Shown: positions 37,080 through 46,143 of the stretch, one piece after another
Layout: the number at the start of each line of letters is the position of its first letter
Position numbering within the stretch: the first letter of the stretch is position 1
DNA from: Ancylobacter polymorphus
GTDB taxonomy: Bacteria > Pseudomonadota > Alphaproteobacteria > Rhizobiales > Xanthobacteraceae
NCBI RefSeq assembly: GCF_030813495.1
Contig: NZ_JAUSUI010000006.1
Coordinates: 186,001 to 250,000 of the forward strand
Direction: 5' to 3'
DNA: 64,000 nt
The notes under the pieces: model-generated
Database searches by the model: none
Told to the model about the DNA's origin: nothing
What the model saw: only the letters and a program-made list of their open reading frames with translations
Made by a program: the position numbers and the translations under genes

Positions 37080-37427
37080 ATGTCCGTCGCCCCCATCCGC
37101 CTGCACGACCACGCCCACATATCCGCCCCTCCGGAGGGACGTGGAAAGGCCGGCGCGGGGGGGCACGGGCACGCTCATTCTCCGGGCCACGCGCATGGTC
37201 ACGATCACGATCACGGCCATGCGCAGACCCATTCCCCTGCCGATGCCCGGGAGGGCGGCGCGCATCTGCACCGCCATCATTCGCATGCGGCGGGCGAGCG
37301 GCATCCGCCGGCCCGGCCGGGCTTCTCGTTGCTGCGGCTCTCCGCCCTGCAGCGCCTCGCCATCGCGCTGCCGCTGGCGGCCGTGCTGTGGGCCATGGCG
37401 CTGGCGGTGATCGGGGTGGGCGCGTGA
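37080..37427 (+). CDS. Small His-rich membrane protein, first gene of the zinc operon
   Basis: 115 residues from ATG 37080, with GGAG seven bases upstream. Residues about 5-75 are very rich in His, Asp, Gly and Ala (HGHAHSPGHAHGHDHDHGHA and AHLHRHHSHAA), an obvious metal-binding stretch. The end (about 85-113) is one hydrophobic helix, LAIALPLAAVLWAMALAVIG, so the protein is probably anchored with its His tail on one side of the inner membrane. No known family is recognised. Its stop overlaps the znuC start (TGATG), so it is made together with the importer. It may buffer zinc for ZnuB or sense it. Confidence 0.75.
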   Translation: MSVAPIRLHDHAHISAPPEGRGKAGAGGHGHAHSPGHAHGHDHDHGHAQTHSPADAREGGAHLHRHHSHAAGERHPPARPGFSLLRLSALQRLAIALPLAAVLWAMALAVIGVGA

Positions 37428-38191
37428 TGGGAAACGTGCTGGCCTTCCGCAATCTTACCCTCGGCTATGACCGCCACCCGGCGGTGCACCATCTCGACGG
37501 CGAGGTGGCCGAGGGCGACCTGCTTGCCATCTGCGGGCCGAACGGCGCGGGAAAGTCCACCCTGCTCAAGGGCATTGCCGGCGTGCTGTCGCCGCTCACC
37601 GGGCGCATCGAGGGCCATATTGCGGCGCGGGACATCGCCTATCTGCCGCAGGCGGCGGAAGTCGACCGCTCCTTCCCGATCGACGTTTACGATCTCGTCT
37701 CCATGGGACTGTGGCGGCGCGCCGGCCTCTTCGGCGGCATCAGCCGCGCCGACCGGGTACGGATCGAGGAGGCGCTCGCCGCCGTCGGGCTGGAAGGCTT
37801 CGAGGCGCGCCCCATCGGCACGCTGTCGGGCGGGCAGATGCAGCGCGCGCTGTTCGCCCGCCTGCTGCTGCAGGATGCGCGGCTGCTGCTGCTCGACGAG
37901 CCCTTCACCGCGCTCGATGCCGGCACCATCACCGATCTCACCGCGCTGGTGAAGCGCTGGAACGGCGAAGGCCGCACCGTCATCGCCGTGCTGCACGATT
38001 TCGAGCTGGTGCGCGGGCATTTCCCCCGCACGCTGCTGCTCGCCCGCGAGGCGGTCGCCTGGGGTGCCACCGGCGAGGTGCTCACCCCCGCCAACCTCGC
38101 CGAAGCCCGCCGCATGTGCGAGGCATGGGACGAGGATGCGCCGGCCTGCGCTCCATCGCTCAAGGCGACGGCGGCGGGGAGGGCGGCGTGA
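37427..38191 (+). CDS. znuC: Zinc ABC transporter ATPase
   Basis: 254 residues. Walker A GPNGAGKST, signature LSGGQMQRA, Walker B RLLLLDEPFTALD, switch His in AVLHDFELV. Sequence and context (ZnuB, ZnuA, His-rich protein) identify it as the ATPase of a high-affinity zinc (or Mn/Zn) importer. It starts inside the stop of the His-rich gene, and its own stop overlaps the znuB GTG start by four bases. Confidence 0.92.
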   Translation: MGNVLAFRNLTLGYDRHPAVHHLDGEVAEGDLLAICGPNGAGKSTLLKGIAGVLSPLTGRIEGHIAARDIAYLPQAAEVDRSFPIDVYDLVSMGLWRRAGLFGGISRADRVRIEEALAAVGLEGFEARPIGTLSGGQMQRALFARLLLQDARLLLLDEPFTALDAGTITDLTALVKRWNGEGRTVIAVLHDFELVRGHFPRTLLLAREAVAWGATGEVLTPANLAEARRMCEAWDEDAPACAPSLKATAAGRAA

Positions 38192-39057
38192 TCTACGATC
38201 TGCTCATCGCCCCCTTTGCCGAATTCGATTTCATGCGCCGCGCGCTGGTGGGCGTGCTCGCGCTCGGCATCGGCGCCGGTCCCATCGGCGTGCTGATGAT
38301 GCTGCGCCGCATGAGTCTCGCCGGCGACGCCATGGCCCACGCCATCCTGCCCGGGGCGGCGGTCGGTTTCCTCGCCGCCGGGCTGAACCTGTTCGCCATG
38401 ACGGTGGGCGGGCTGGTGGCAGGCTTCGCGGTGGCGCTTGGCGCCGGCGCGGTGGCGCGGGCGACGCAGATGAAGGAGGACGCCGCGCTGGCTGCCTTCT
38501 ACCTCATCTCGCTGGCCCTCGGCGTGCTTCTCGTGTCACTGCGCGGCTCCAATGTCGATCTGCTGCATGTGCTGTTCGGCACGGTGCTGGCGCTCGATGA
38601 CGCGACGCTGCTGCTCATCGTCTCCATTTCCAGCCTGACGCTGGTGGCGCTGGCGCTGGCCTGGCGCCCGCTGGTGCTGGAGAGCGTCGACCCCGGCTTT
38701 CTGCGCTCGGTGAGCCGTGCAGGGGCGCCGACCCATCTGATCTTCCTGGCGCTGGTGGTGATGAACCTCGTCGGTGGCTTCCATGCGCTGGGCACGCTGC
38801 TGGCGGTGGGGCTGATGATGCTGCCCGCCGCCGCCGGCCGGTTCTGGACCCGCGAACTAACGGCGCTGGTCGGCGTCTCGGTGCTGATCGCCTGCGGCTC
38901 CGGCGTGCTGGGGCTGCTGGTTTCCTATCATTCCGGCGTGCCCTCCGGGCCCGCCATCATCCTCGTCGCCGGCGGCGCCTATGCGCTGTCCGTTCTGTTC
39001 GGGCCGGTGGGCGGGCTTCTGCCCCGCTTCCTGCCGCAACGCCATCTCGAAGCCTGA
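38188..39057 (+). CDS. znuB: Zinc ABC transporter permease
   Basis: 289 residues, ABC-3 family, about eight to nine membrane helices. MSLAGDAMAHAILPGAAVGF and the GTLLAVGLMMLPAAAGRFWT segment are family hallmarks. The start is GTG 38188 within the GTGA overlap with znuC. Carries the metal across the inner membrane from the ZnuA binding protein, whose gene follows after 11 bp. Confidence 0.93.
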   Translation: MIYDLLIAPFAEFDFMRRALVGVLALGIGAGPIGVLMMLRRMSLAGDAMAHAILPGAAVGFLAAGLNLFAMTVGGLVAGFAVALGAGAVARATQMKEDAALAAFYLISLALGVLLVSLRGSNVDLLHVLFGTVLALDDATLLLIVSISSLTLVALALAWRPLVLESVDPGFLRSVSRAGAPTHLIFLALVVMNLVGGFHALGTLLAVGLMMLPAAAGRFWTRELTALVGVSVLIACGSGVLGLLVSYHSGVPSGPAIILVAGGAYALSVLFGPVGGLLPRFLPQRHLEA

Positions 39058-39068
39058 AGGAGCCCCCC

Positions 39069-40052
39069 ATGCTCACCCGCCGCCTTGCTGTCGCCGGCGC
39101 GCTCGCGCTCGGCCTGTCGCTTCCCCTCGCGCTGCCCGCCGCCGCGCAGGAGGCCGCAAAGAAGATTCCCGTCGTCGCCTCCTTCTCCATCTTGGGCGAC
39201 TTCGTTAAGGAAGTCGGTGGTGATCGTGTCTCGGTCACCACTCTCGTCGGCCCCAATGGCGATGCTCATGTGTTCCAGCCCGCGCCGGCCGACGCCAAGA
39301 AAGTCGCGAGCGCCCAGATCGTCTTCGTCAACGGCCTCGGCTTCGAGGGCTGGATCGACCGGCTGGTGAAGGCGTCCGGCACCAAGGCGGAGATCGTTGT
39401 CGCCACCAAGGGCATCACCCCGCGCGAAATGGCGGATGAGGATGAGGACGACCACGCCGCGCAGGGCCACAAGGATCACGACCACGACCACGCCAAGAAG
39501 GGCGAACATGACCACGACCATGGCGGCACCGACCCGCACGCCTGGCAGTCGGTGGCCAATGCGGAGATCTATGTCGCCAATATCCGCGACGCGCTGATCG
39601 CTGCCGATCCCGCCGGCAAAGCCGCGTATGAGGCCAATGCGAGCGCCTATACCGCCAAGCTGGAGGCGCTGGACGCGCAGGTGAAGGCGGCGATGGCGGC
39701 GATCCCGGAGAGCCGGCGCCGCATCATCACCTCGCATGATGCGTTCGGCTATTTCGGCGCCGCCTATGGCGTCGAGTTCATCGCGCCGCAGGGCGTGTCG
39801 ACGGAATCGGAAGCCTCCGCCAAGGACGTTGCCCGCATCATCCGCCAGATCAAGGCCGAGAACATTCCGGCGGTGTTCATGGAGAACATCTCCGACCCGC
39901 GCCTCGTCAAGCGCATCGCCAAGGAGACCCAGGCGAAGATCGGCGGCGAGCTGTTTTCCGACGCGCTCTCCGATGACAAGGGCCCGGCGAGCACCTACAT
40001 CGACATGATGAAAAACAACATCACCCAGCTCTCCTCGGCCCTGTCGAGCTGA
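39069..40052 (+). CDS. znuA: Zinc-binding periplasmic protein
   Basis: 327 residues with a signal peptide (LAVAGALALGLSLPLALPAA). Cluster A-I metal-binding protein: His in NGDAHVFQPAP, a flexible acidic/His loop at about 125-155 (DHDHDHAKKGEHDHDHGG), GTDPHAWQS, and His in ITSHDAFGYFG. The His loop is typical of zinc-specific members rather than manganese ones. Delivers zinc to ZnuB. Last gene of the his-rich-znuCBA operon. Confidence 0.95.
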   Translation: MLTRRLAVAGALALGLSLPLALPAAAQEAAKKIPVVASFSILGDFVKEVGGDRVSVTTLVGPNGDAHVFQPAPADAKKVASAQIVFVNGLGFEGWIDRLVKASGTKAEIVVATKGITPREMADEDEDDHAAQGHKDHDHDHAKKGEHDHDHGGTDPHAWQSVANAEIYVANIRDALIAADPAGKAAYEANASAYTAKLEALDAQVKAAMAAIPESRRRIITSHDAFGYFGAAYGVEFIAPQGVSTESEASAKDVARIIRQIKAENIPAVFMENISDPRLVKRIAKETQAKIGGELFSDALSDDKGPASTYIDMMKNNITQLSSALSS

Positions 40053-40065
40053 CGCGGGGCCCCCC

Positions 40066-40160
40066 GCATCCCGGCCGGCCGCTGGCCGGACCGGGATCGG
40101 CGGGAAATGTGAACGGAACACGCGATCCCGGTTCGCCGCAATGCGGCGTCCGGGATGACG
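40066..40160. repeat. REP-like palindrome pair between znuA and the COG0523 gene
   Basis: Unit 1 (40066-40098): GCATCCCGG / CCGGGATC arms around GGCCGGCC-x-GGCCGG. Unit 2 (40121-40160): GATCCCGG / CCGGGATGACG arms around CGCCG-CAAT-GCGGCG. Outer arms match the 15945 and 60061 copies while inner stems differ. Confidence 0.75.
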
Positions 40161-40187
40161 CATTTGAGACGACCACTGGAGTTCACC

Positions 40188-41162
40188 ATGCCCGAAGCGG
40201 CTTCGTCCAAAATCCCCGTCACCGTGCTGACCGGCTATCTCGGCGCCGGCAAGACCACGCTGCTCAACCGCATCCTCTCCGAGCCGCACGGCAAGAAATT
40301 CGCCGTCGTCGTCAACGAATTCGGCGAGATCGGCATCGACAACGACCTCGTGGTCGGCGCCGATGAGGAAGTGTTCGAGATGAACAACGGCTGCATCTGC
40401 TGCACCGTGCGCGGGGACCTGATCCGCATCATCGACGGCCTGCTGCGCCGCAAGAACGACTTTGACGGCATCATCATCGAGACCACTGGCCTCGCCGACC
40501 CGGCCCCGGTCGCCCAGACCTTCTTCGTCGACGAGACGGTGGGCGCCAAGACCGCGCTCGATGCGGTGGTGACGGTGGCCGACGCCAAATGGCTGAAGGA
40601 CCGGTTGAAGGACGCGCCCGAGGCCAAGAGCCAGATCGCCTTCGCCGACGTGATCCTGCTCAACAAGACCGATCTGGTGACGGAGACCGAGCTGAAGGAC
40701 GTGGAGATGCGCATCCGCGCCATCAACCCCTTCGCCCGCATCCACCATACGCAGCGTTCCGAGATCGCCATCGACAAGGTGCTGGGGCAGGGGGCGTTCG
40801 ACCTCGACCGCATCACCGCCATCGATCCGGACTTTCTGGAAGGCGGCCACCGCCACTTCCATGACGAGGACATGCGCTCCTATTCCTTCGCCACCGACAA
40901 GCCGCTGGACCCGGACAAGTTCTTTCCGTGGATCCAGGAACTGACCCAGCGCGAGGGCGCCAATATCCTGCGCTCCAAGGGCATTCTCGCCTTCAAGGAC
41001 GATGCGGACCGCTTCGTGTTCCAGGGCGTGCACATGATCCTCGACGGCGACCACCAGCGTCCCTGGCGCGCGGACGAGGCGAAGGTGAGCCGCATCGTCT
41101 TCATCGGCCGCCAGCTGGATGCGGCGGCGCTGGAAAAGGGTTTTCTCAGCTGCGTGGCGTAG
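40188..41162 (+). CDS. COG0523/CobW-family GTPase, putative zinc chaperone
   Basis: 324 residues from ATG 40188 (GGAG six bases upstream; an ATG at 40155 lies inside the repeat). G3E P-loop GTPase: Walker A GYLGAGKTTL, metal motif NGCICCTV (CXCC), ETTGLADP, NKTDLV. C-terminal CobW_C domain from about 225. Placement right after znuCBA suggests the ZigA/ZagA/YeiR branch, which delivers zinc to client enzymes in shortage. A His/Asp-rich patch (GGHRHFHDEDMRSY) sits between the domains. Downstream is a WD40 gene on the same strand. Confidence 0.88.
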   Translation: MPEAASSKIPVTVLTGYLGAGKTTLLNRILSEPHGKKFAVVVNEFGEIGIDNDLVVGADEEVFEMNNGCICCTVRGDLIRIIDGLLRRKNDFDGIIIETTGLADPAPVAQTFFVDETVGAKTALDAVVTVADAKWLKDRLKDAPEAKSQIAFADVILLNKTDLVTETELKDVEMRIRAINPFARIHHTQRSEIAIDKVLGQGAFDLDRITAIDPDFLEGGHRHFHDEDMRSYSFATDKPLDPDKFFPWIQELTQREGANILRSKGILAFKDDADRFVFQGVHMILDGDHQRPWRADEAKVSRIVFIGRQLDAAALEKGFLSCVA

Positions 41163-41194
41163 AGCCGTCATCCCTCTCCCTCCTGCCGACGATT

Positions 41195-41223
41195 CCCGGA
41201 CACGGCCTGACGGCCGTTCCGGG
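41195..41223. repeat. REP-like palindrome after the COG0523 gene
   Basis: CCCGGACACGGCC-TGA-CGGCCGTTCCGGG. The inner ACGGCC/CGGCCGT arm is the same as in the second unit at 60061-60148. Flanking CCCTCTCCCTCC and GGAGGAGAGGG could extend the stem. It may also stop transcription. Confidence 0.65.
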
Positions 41224-41309
41224 AGGAGAGGGAGGAGGGGGACTTCCGTCGTGACGCCGGCCGCGAATTGGGCTAACCCGACATTTCCCGCCAAGAAGCC
41301 GTCGAGCCC

Positions 41310-42305
41310 ATGACCTCCCAATCCTCCACGCCCTCCTCGCTCACCTCGAAGCTCCGCCGGCTCGATCTCGGCGGCGCGGTCGTCGGCCTGCGCTTCCTCG
41401 GCGCCACCGCCGGTTTCGTGCTGGGCGAGGGCGAGATCGTGCTGGTGGACGCGGAAGAGACGCGCGTAGAGGCGCATAAGGGCGCGGTACTCTCGGTTGC
41501 CGGCGACGACAGGCGGCTCCTCACCGGCGGCGATGACGGGCGGGTGGTCGCGACGACCGCCGACGGCGCGATGCAGGCGCTGTTCGAGCAGAAGGGCCGC
41601 TGGATCGACCAGGTGGCGGCAGGCGCCGATGGGACCGTCGCCTTCTCGGCCGGCAAGACCGCGCATTTCCTGCCCGTGAAGGGCGAGCGCAAATCGCACG
41701 ATTTCCCTTCCACCGTCGGCGGCCTCGCCTTCGCGCCGAAGGGCACGCGGCTGGCCGTCGCGCACTATGGCGGCGTCTCGCTCTGGTTCCCCAATGCCCA
41801 GGCCAAACCCGAATTTCTGGAATGGAAGGGCTCGCATCGCGGCGTTCTGTGGAGCCCGGACATGCGTTTCGTGGTGACGACCATGCAGGAAGCGGCACTG
41901 CATGGCTGGCGGCTCGCCGATGGCGGGCATATGCGGATGTCGGGCTATCCCTCGCGCGTCACCTCGATGGCCTTCACCGCCGGCGGCAAGTTCCTCGCCA
42001 CCTCCGGTTCCAGCGAAGCGATCCTCTGGCCCTTCGCCAGCAAGGAAGGGCCGATGGGCAAGCAGCCTTCCATGCTGGCGCCGCGGGATGTGCGCGTCTC
42101 CAGCGTCGCCGCCCATCCCCGCGACGAGGTGGTCGCCTGCGGCTATGAGGACGGGCTGGTGCTGATGGTGCGCATCTCCGACGGCGCGGAAATCCTGCTG
42201 CGCGCCCCCGATGGCGCGCCGGTGACGGCGCTGGCCTGGCGCGGCGACGGCGGTGCGCTGGGCATCGGAACGGAAAGCGGCGCGGCCGGCCTCATCGCGT
42301 TCTGA
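41310..42305 (+). CDS. WD40-repeat protein
   Basis: 331 residues, no signal peptide. About seven beta-propeller blades are visible as repeated hydrophobic strands with motifs such as GAVLSVAGDDRRLLTGGDDG, VTSMAFTAGGKFLATSGSSE and VSSVAAHPRDEVVACGYEDG. A scaffold role is usual for such proteins. It follows the COG0523 GTPase gene by 147 bp on the same strand. I recall the same pairing in other Rhizobiales, so a link to zinc handling is possible but unproven. Start ATG 41310. Confidence 0.8.
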   Translation: MTSQSSTPSSLTSKLRRLDLGGAVVGLRFLGATAGFVLGEGEIVLVDAEETRVEAHKGAVLSVAGDDRRLLTGGDDGRVVATTADGAMQALFEQKGRWIDQVAAGADGTVAFSAGKTAHFLPVKGERKSHDFPSTVGGLAFAPKGTRLAVAHYGGVSLWFPNAQAKPEFLEWKGSHRGVLWSPDMRFVVTTMQEAALHGWRLADGGHMRMSGYPSRVTSMAFTAGGKFLATSGSSEAILWPFASKEGPMGKQPSMLAPRDVRVSSVAAHPRDEVVACGYEDGLVLMVRISDGAEILLRAPDGAPVTALAWRGDGGALGIGTESGAAGLIAF

Positions 42306-42486
42306 GGTTATTTAATACCGTGATTTCTGGGGGTTAGCCGCCTTCTGCTGTGGCAAGTCGGCCACGGTGAGGCGAGGACGTCGCTCGCGCGCCAACAATC
42401 TGGGGTGTGTCACCGGCCTGTCACCGATCTGTCGTCCGCGCTCGCTAGCGGGGCAGCGGGAACAGAGGACCGGGGAGCCGACCACC

Positions 42487-45400
42487 ATGAACCGTCACGT
42501 CACGTCGAACCGCTACGTCACGTCGACCAGCCGCCTTGCGCTGGTGGTGGCCGCCACCATCCTAGCCGCACCGCTGGTGCTCGGGGCGGCGGCCCGCGCC
42601 GACTCTTTCGTCGTGCCGACCGGCTCGACCGTGACCACGGCGCAGAGCGTCGCCGGCACCGACACAGGCCTGGTCGAGGAAGGCGGGCGGCTCGATGTCT
42701 CCGGCGTTGCCATCACCTGGAGCGCTCCGGCGACCGGCGTGGGTGTGACGCTGGACAATGACGGCACGATCACCAGCACCGGCCGGGCGATCGACAGCGC
42801 CTCCGACGTGACGGGCACGCTCACCTTCACCAATAGCGGCGCCATCACCTCCGGCGAGGACACGGTGCGGATCAACGGCGCCTTCGTCAATGGCGTGCTC
42901 GATATGGTCAACTCAGGCACGATGACTGCCAACGCCGGGCAGGTGCTGGACCTCACCAAGGCAGCGGCGGAAACCGCCACGGTGACGATCGAAAACACCG
43001 GCACCATGACCGCCGCGAAGAGCGATGCCGTGCGTTTCGGCGCGGGCACCATCGTCTTCACCAACTCCGGCACGATCCAGACGCTCGACACCAAAAGCCG
43101 CGCCCTGAAGTTCGACGATGAGACCGCGATCGACACGCTCGTGTCGTTCACCCTCGTCAACGAGGAAGGCGGCAAGATCATCGGCATGGATGATGGCTTC
43201 AAATTCACTGCCAAGTCCCAAACGTCCGACGCGAAGGTCACGGTCGAGAATCATGGCCTCATCGACGGCGGGGCCGGCCAGGCGCTCGATTTCGCCGACC
43301 TGACCTCCGCCGGCAATGTCATCGCCATCACCAATTACGGCGTGCTCAAATCCGCCACTGCCGACGGCATCCGCCCCGGCGCCGGCGCCACGGTGACGAA
43401 TTACGGGCTGATCCAGTCGACCGCCCTGACCAGCGACGGCGACGGGATCGATTTCCAGAAGGCTGGCGGCACGGTCGTCAACAAGACGGGCGGCCAGATC
43501 ATCGGCGCCAAGCACGGCATCACCGGCGACGGCGCCGTCACCGTCACCAATGAGGCCGGGGCGACCATTACCGGCAAGAACGGCTCGGGCATCAACATTG
43601 ACAGCAGCGGTGCCACGCTGGTCACCGTCACCAATTACGGCACCATCCGCGGCGAGGTCACCGGGCTCATCGACGAAGAGGGCAAGGACAGCGTGCCGGA
43701 CGGCGATGGCGACGGCGTCGATGTCGACGGCCAGGTGCTGCTGCACAATTACGGCGTGATCCAGGGCACCGGCGCCTCCGGCACCAAGGATGGCGAGCCG
43801 AACACGGCGGACGGCATCGCGGCCGGCGGCGGCATCATCTACAACCACAAGACCGGCATCATCGAAGCCTTCGACAACTATCCGAACGTGGATTCCGACG
43901 ATGTCGGCCGCGCCATCCTCATCGACGACAGCGCGCAGGGGCCGGCGCCCTTCGCCACCCAGCTGTTCAATGAGGGCATCATCCGCTCCGATGGGCCGAC
44001 CGTGACCTTCATCGGCACGCAGGACGACACCATCGTCAATAGCGGCCTCATCAGCAGTGGCGGCGAGGTCGCGGTCGACATGGGCGGCGGCAACGATCTG
44101 TTCGTCTATGTCGCCGGCAGCGAGGTCGTCGGGCTGGTTCTGGGCGGGGCGGGCGACAACACGTTCGAACTCTCCGGCGCGGGCACGTTCGACCTCTCCC
44201 TGCTTGGGGACGCGGCGCAGTATCGCGACTTCGGCACGCTGCTGGTGGGCGAACTCTCCAGCTTCACCGGCACCGGTATCTCGACTTTCGACGGTGAGGT
44301 GCAGATCGACGGCAGCTTCGTCCTGAATGGTTCGCTGGCGGCCGCCTCCGTGGCGGTCGAGGACGGTGCTCTGCTCGGCGGGAATGCCACCGTCGGCAAC
44401 CTTGTCGTCGGCCTGGGCGGCACGGCCTCGCCGGGCAATTCCATCGGCACCGTTACTGTGCTGGGCACGACGACCTTCGAGACCGGCTCCTTCTATGAGG
44501 TGGAACTCAGCGGCCTCGCCTCGGACCGCATCGTCACCGATACGCTCACGCTCAATGGCGGCACGGTGGTGCTCTCGGCGATTGGCCCGGTCTATACCGG
44601 AACGCCCTACGAGATCATCTCGGCCTCGGCGACGACCACGCCGTCGAGCCAGTTTACGCTGGAGGATCCGGGGTTCTTGTTCGTCGACGCCGCACTCGGC
44701 CGCGACGACGCCTCGGTGACGCTCACCCTCACCCGCAACGACGTGTCACTCGCCAGCCTCGCGCGCACCGCCAACCAGGCCAGCGTCGCCGGCGCCCTCG
44801 ACCGCGCCAATGGCAGCGCGCTGCAGGCCACCGTGCTGGCCGGCACGAGCGGCCAGGAAGAGGCGATCCGCGCCGGCTACGATCTGCTCTCCGGCGAGGT
44901 GCATGCCTCGGTCGGCACGACGCTGTATTTCCAGTCGACGCTGGTGGCCGACACGCTCGTCGGCCGTCTCCGGCAGGCTTCGGCGGCCGGGGCCTCGCCG
45001 GCCCTGGCGGCGCTCGCCACCGGCGGGCCGGTGACCGCCTATGCGGCGAAGGCGCCGGAGGCGGCGAGCCCGTTCCCGGTGAAGGCCCTGCCGCCTGAGC
45101 CGGCGGGTCCGGTCTACGCCGCCTGGGCGCAGGGCTTTGGCCAGTGGAATTCCGCCAACGGGACCGGCAATTCCGCCGATGTCGATTCCTCGCTCGGCGG
45201 CTTCCTCGCCGGCGGCGACGTCACCTCGGGCAATGTCACCTTCGGCCTCGCGGCCGGCTACGCTTCCGCCAGCCTCGATGTCGACGACCGGATGAGCAGC
45301 GCCGATGCCGATACGGTACTCCTCGCCGCCTATGCCGGGGCGAATTTCGACGCCTTCCGCCTGCGCGGCGGCGCCAGCTATGGCTGGAGCAGCATCGACA

Positions 45401-45936
45401 CCACGCGCAGCGTCGCGATGCTGAGCCTGTTCGAGAACCCGCTCGGCTCCTATGACGGCTCGACCGCGAACATCTTCGTCGAGGCCGCCTATGCGGTGGA
45501 AGCCGGCGGTATCGCCTTCGAGCCGTTCGCGCAGATGGCGTGGAGCTGGATCGACACGGACAGCTTCACCGAGACCGGCGCCTTCACCAGCGGCCTCGCC
45601 TCCTCCGGGCTTTCCTATGACGTGCCGTACTCGACGCTGGGCCTTCGCCTCGCCACCACGCTGTCTCTGGGCGAGGGCACGATGACCCCGCATGCCAGCG
45701 TGGCCTGGCGCCACGCCTATGGCGACATCACCCCGGAGCTCGGCATGAGCTTCGCTTCCACCGGCACGGCCTTCACCGTGTCCGGCGCGCCGATCGCCGA
45801 GGACAGCTTCCTGTTCGGCGCCGGCATCGACTTTGCGGTGGGAGCAAACGTGCTTCTCAATGTCGGCTATGAGGGGCAGTTTGCCAGCGAGGTGAACACC
45901 AACGCGATCAAGGGCGGCTTCACCTACCGGTTCTGA
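42487..45936 (+). CDS. Autotransporter adhesin-like protein (type Va secretion)
   Basis: 1149 residues. A signal peptide (cleavage after ARA near residue 38) is followed by a passenger of about 800 residues with repeated beta-helix rungs rich in N-x-G (VTVENHGLIDGGAGQALDFA, VTNYGTIRGEVTG). The last 280 residues are an autotransporter beta-barrel (AWAQGFGQWNSANGTGNSAD ... GGFTYRF) ending in Phe, as BAM substrates do. A Pro-rich linker precedes the barrel. Likely surface-exposed or released adhesin; ligand unknown. The N-terminus is preceded by two near-identical 18-bp units (42490-42525) encoding NRHVTS NRYVTS. Start ATG 42487; monocistronic. Confidence 0.9.
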   Translation: MNRHVTSNRYVTSTSRLALVVAATILAAPLVLGAAARADSFVVPTGSTVTTAQSVAGTDTGLVEEGGRLDVSGVAITWSAPATGVGVTLDNDGTITSTGRAIDSASDVTGTLTFTNSGAITSGEDTVRINGAFVNGVLDMVNSGTMTANAGQVLDLTKAAAETATVTIENTGTMTAAKSDAVRFGAGTIVFTNSGTIQTLDTKSRALKFDDETAIDTLVSFTLVNEEGGKIIGMDDGFKFTAKSQTSDAKVTVENHGLIDGGAGQALDFADLTSAGNVIAITNYGVLKSATADGIRPGAGATVTNYGLIQSTALTSDGDGIDFQKAGGTVVNKTGGQIIGAKHGITGDGAVTVTNEAGATITGKNGSGINIDSSGATLVTVTNYGTIRGEVTGLIDEEGKDSVPDGDGDGVDVDGQVLLHNYGVIQGTGASGTKDGEPNTADGIAAGGGIIYNHKTGIIEAFDNYPNVDSDDVGRAILIDDSAQGPAPFATQLFNEGIIRSDGPTVTFIGTQDDTIVNSGLISSGGEVAVDMGGGNDLFVYVAGSEVVGLVLGGAGDNTFELSGAGTFDLSLLGDAAQYRDFGTLLVGELSSFTGTGISTFDGEVQIDGSFVLNGSLAAASVAVEDGALLGGNATVGNLVVGLGGTASPGNSIGTVTVLGTTTFETGSFYEVELSGLASDRIVTDTLTLNGGTVVLSAIGPVYTGTPYEIISASATTTPSSQFTLEDPGFLFVDAALGRDDASVTLTLTRNDVSLASLARTANQASVAGALDRANGSALQATVLAGTSGQEEAIRAGYDLLSGEVHASVGTTLYFQSTLVADTLVGRLRQASAAGASPALAALATGGPVTAYAAKAPEAASPFPVKALPPEPAGPVYAAWAQGFGQWNSANGTGNSADVDSSLGGFLAGGDVTSGNVTFGLAAGYASASLDVDDRMSSADADTVLLAAYAGANFDAFRLRGGASYGWSSIDTTRSVAMLSLFENPLGSYDGSTANIFVEAAYAVEAGGIAFEPFAQMAWSWIDTDSFTETGAFTSGLASSGLSYDVPYSTLGLRLATTLSLGEGTMTPHASVAWRHAYGDITPELGMSFASTGTAFTVSGAPIAEDSFLFGAGIDFAVGANVLLNVGYEGQFASEVNTNAIKGGFTYRF

Positions 45937-46000
45937 GGCGCCGCGCGGCTGGGCTCTCCTGACGGTCCCGGCCGCCCCCTACCAGAAGACGGCAATTCGG

Positions 46001-46117
46001 CTAGAGCACGTTCCGATCTGATTGCATCGCAATCAGATCGGTAAAACGTTCTCTATCGATCATTGAGAGACTGATTCACCGATCAGGTCGATTCAACCTG
46101 ATCGGATCAGGCTCTAG
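46001..46117. repeat. 117-bp MITE-like palindromic element
   Basis: It begins CTAGAGC and ends GCTCTAG. Inside are a 13-bp perfect stem CCGATCTGATTGC-ATC-GCAATCAGATCGG (46013-46041) and a second stem CCGATCAGGT-N7-ACCTGATCGG (46079-46105). A partial reversed copy is at 55661-55713. No coding potential. It fills the gap between the autotransporter and the decarboxylase-family gene. Confidence 0.75.
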
Positions 46118-46143
46118 GCTGGGCCATCGCAGGAGTCTCCCGC

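Noticed and set aside
38979-42116. 1045-codon open frame opposite znuB, znuA, the COG0523 gene and the WD40 gene
   Set aside because: It spans four well-supported genes antisense and mirrors their composition. No real protein features.
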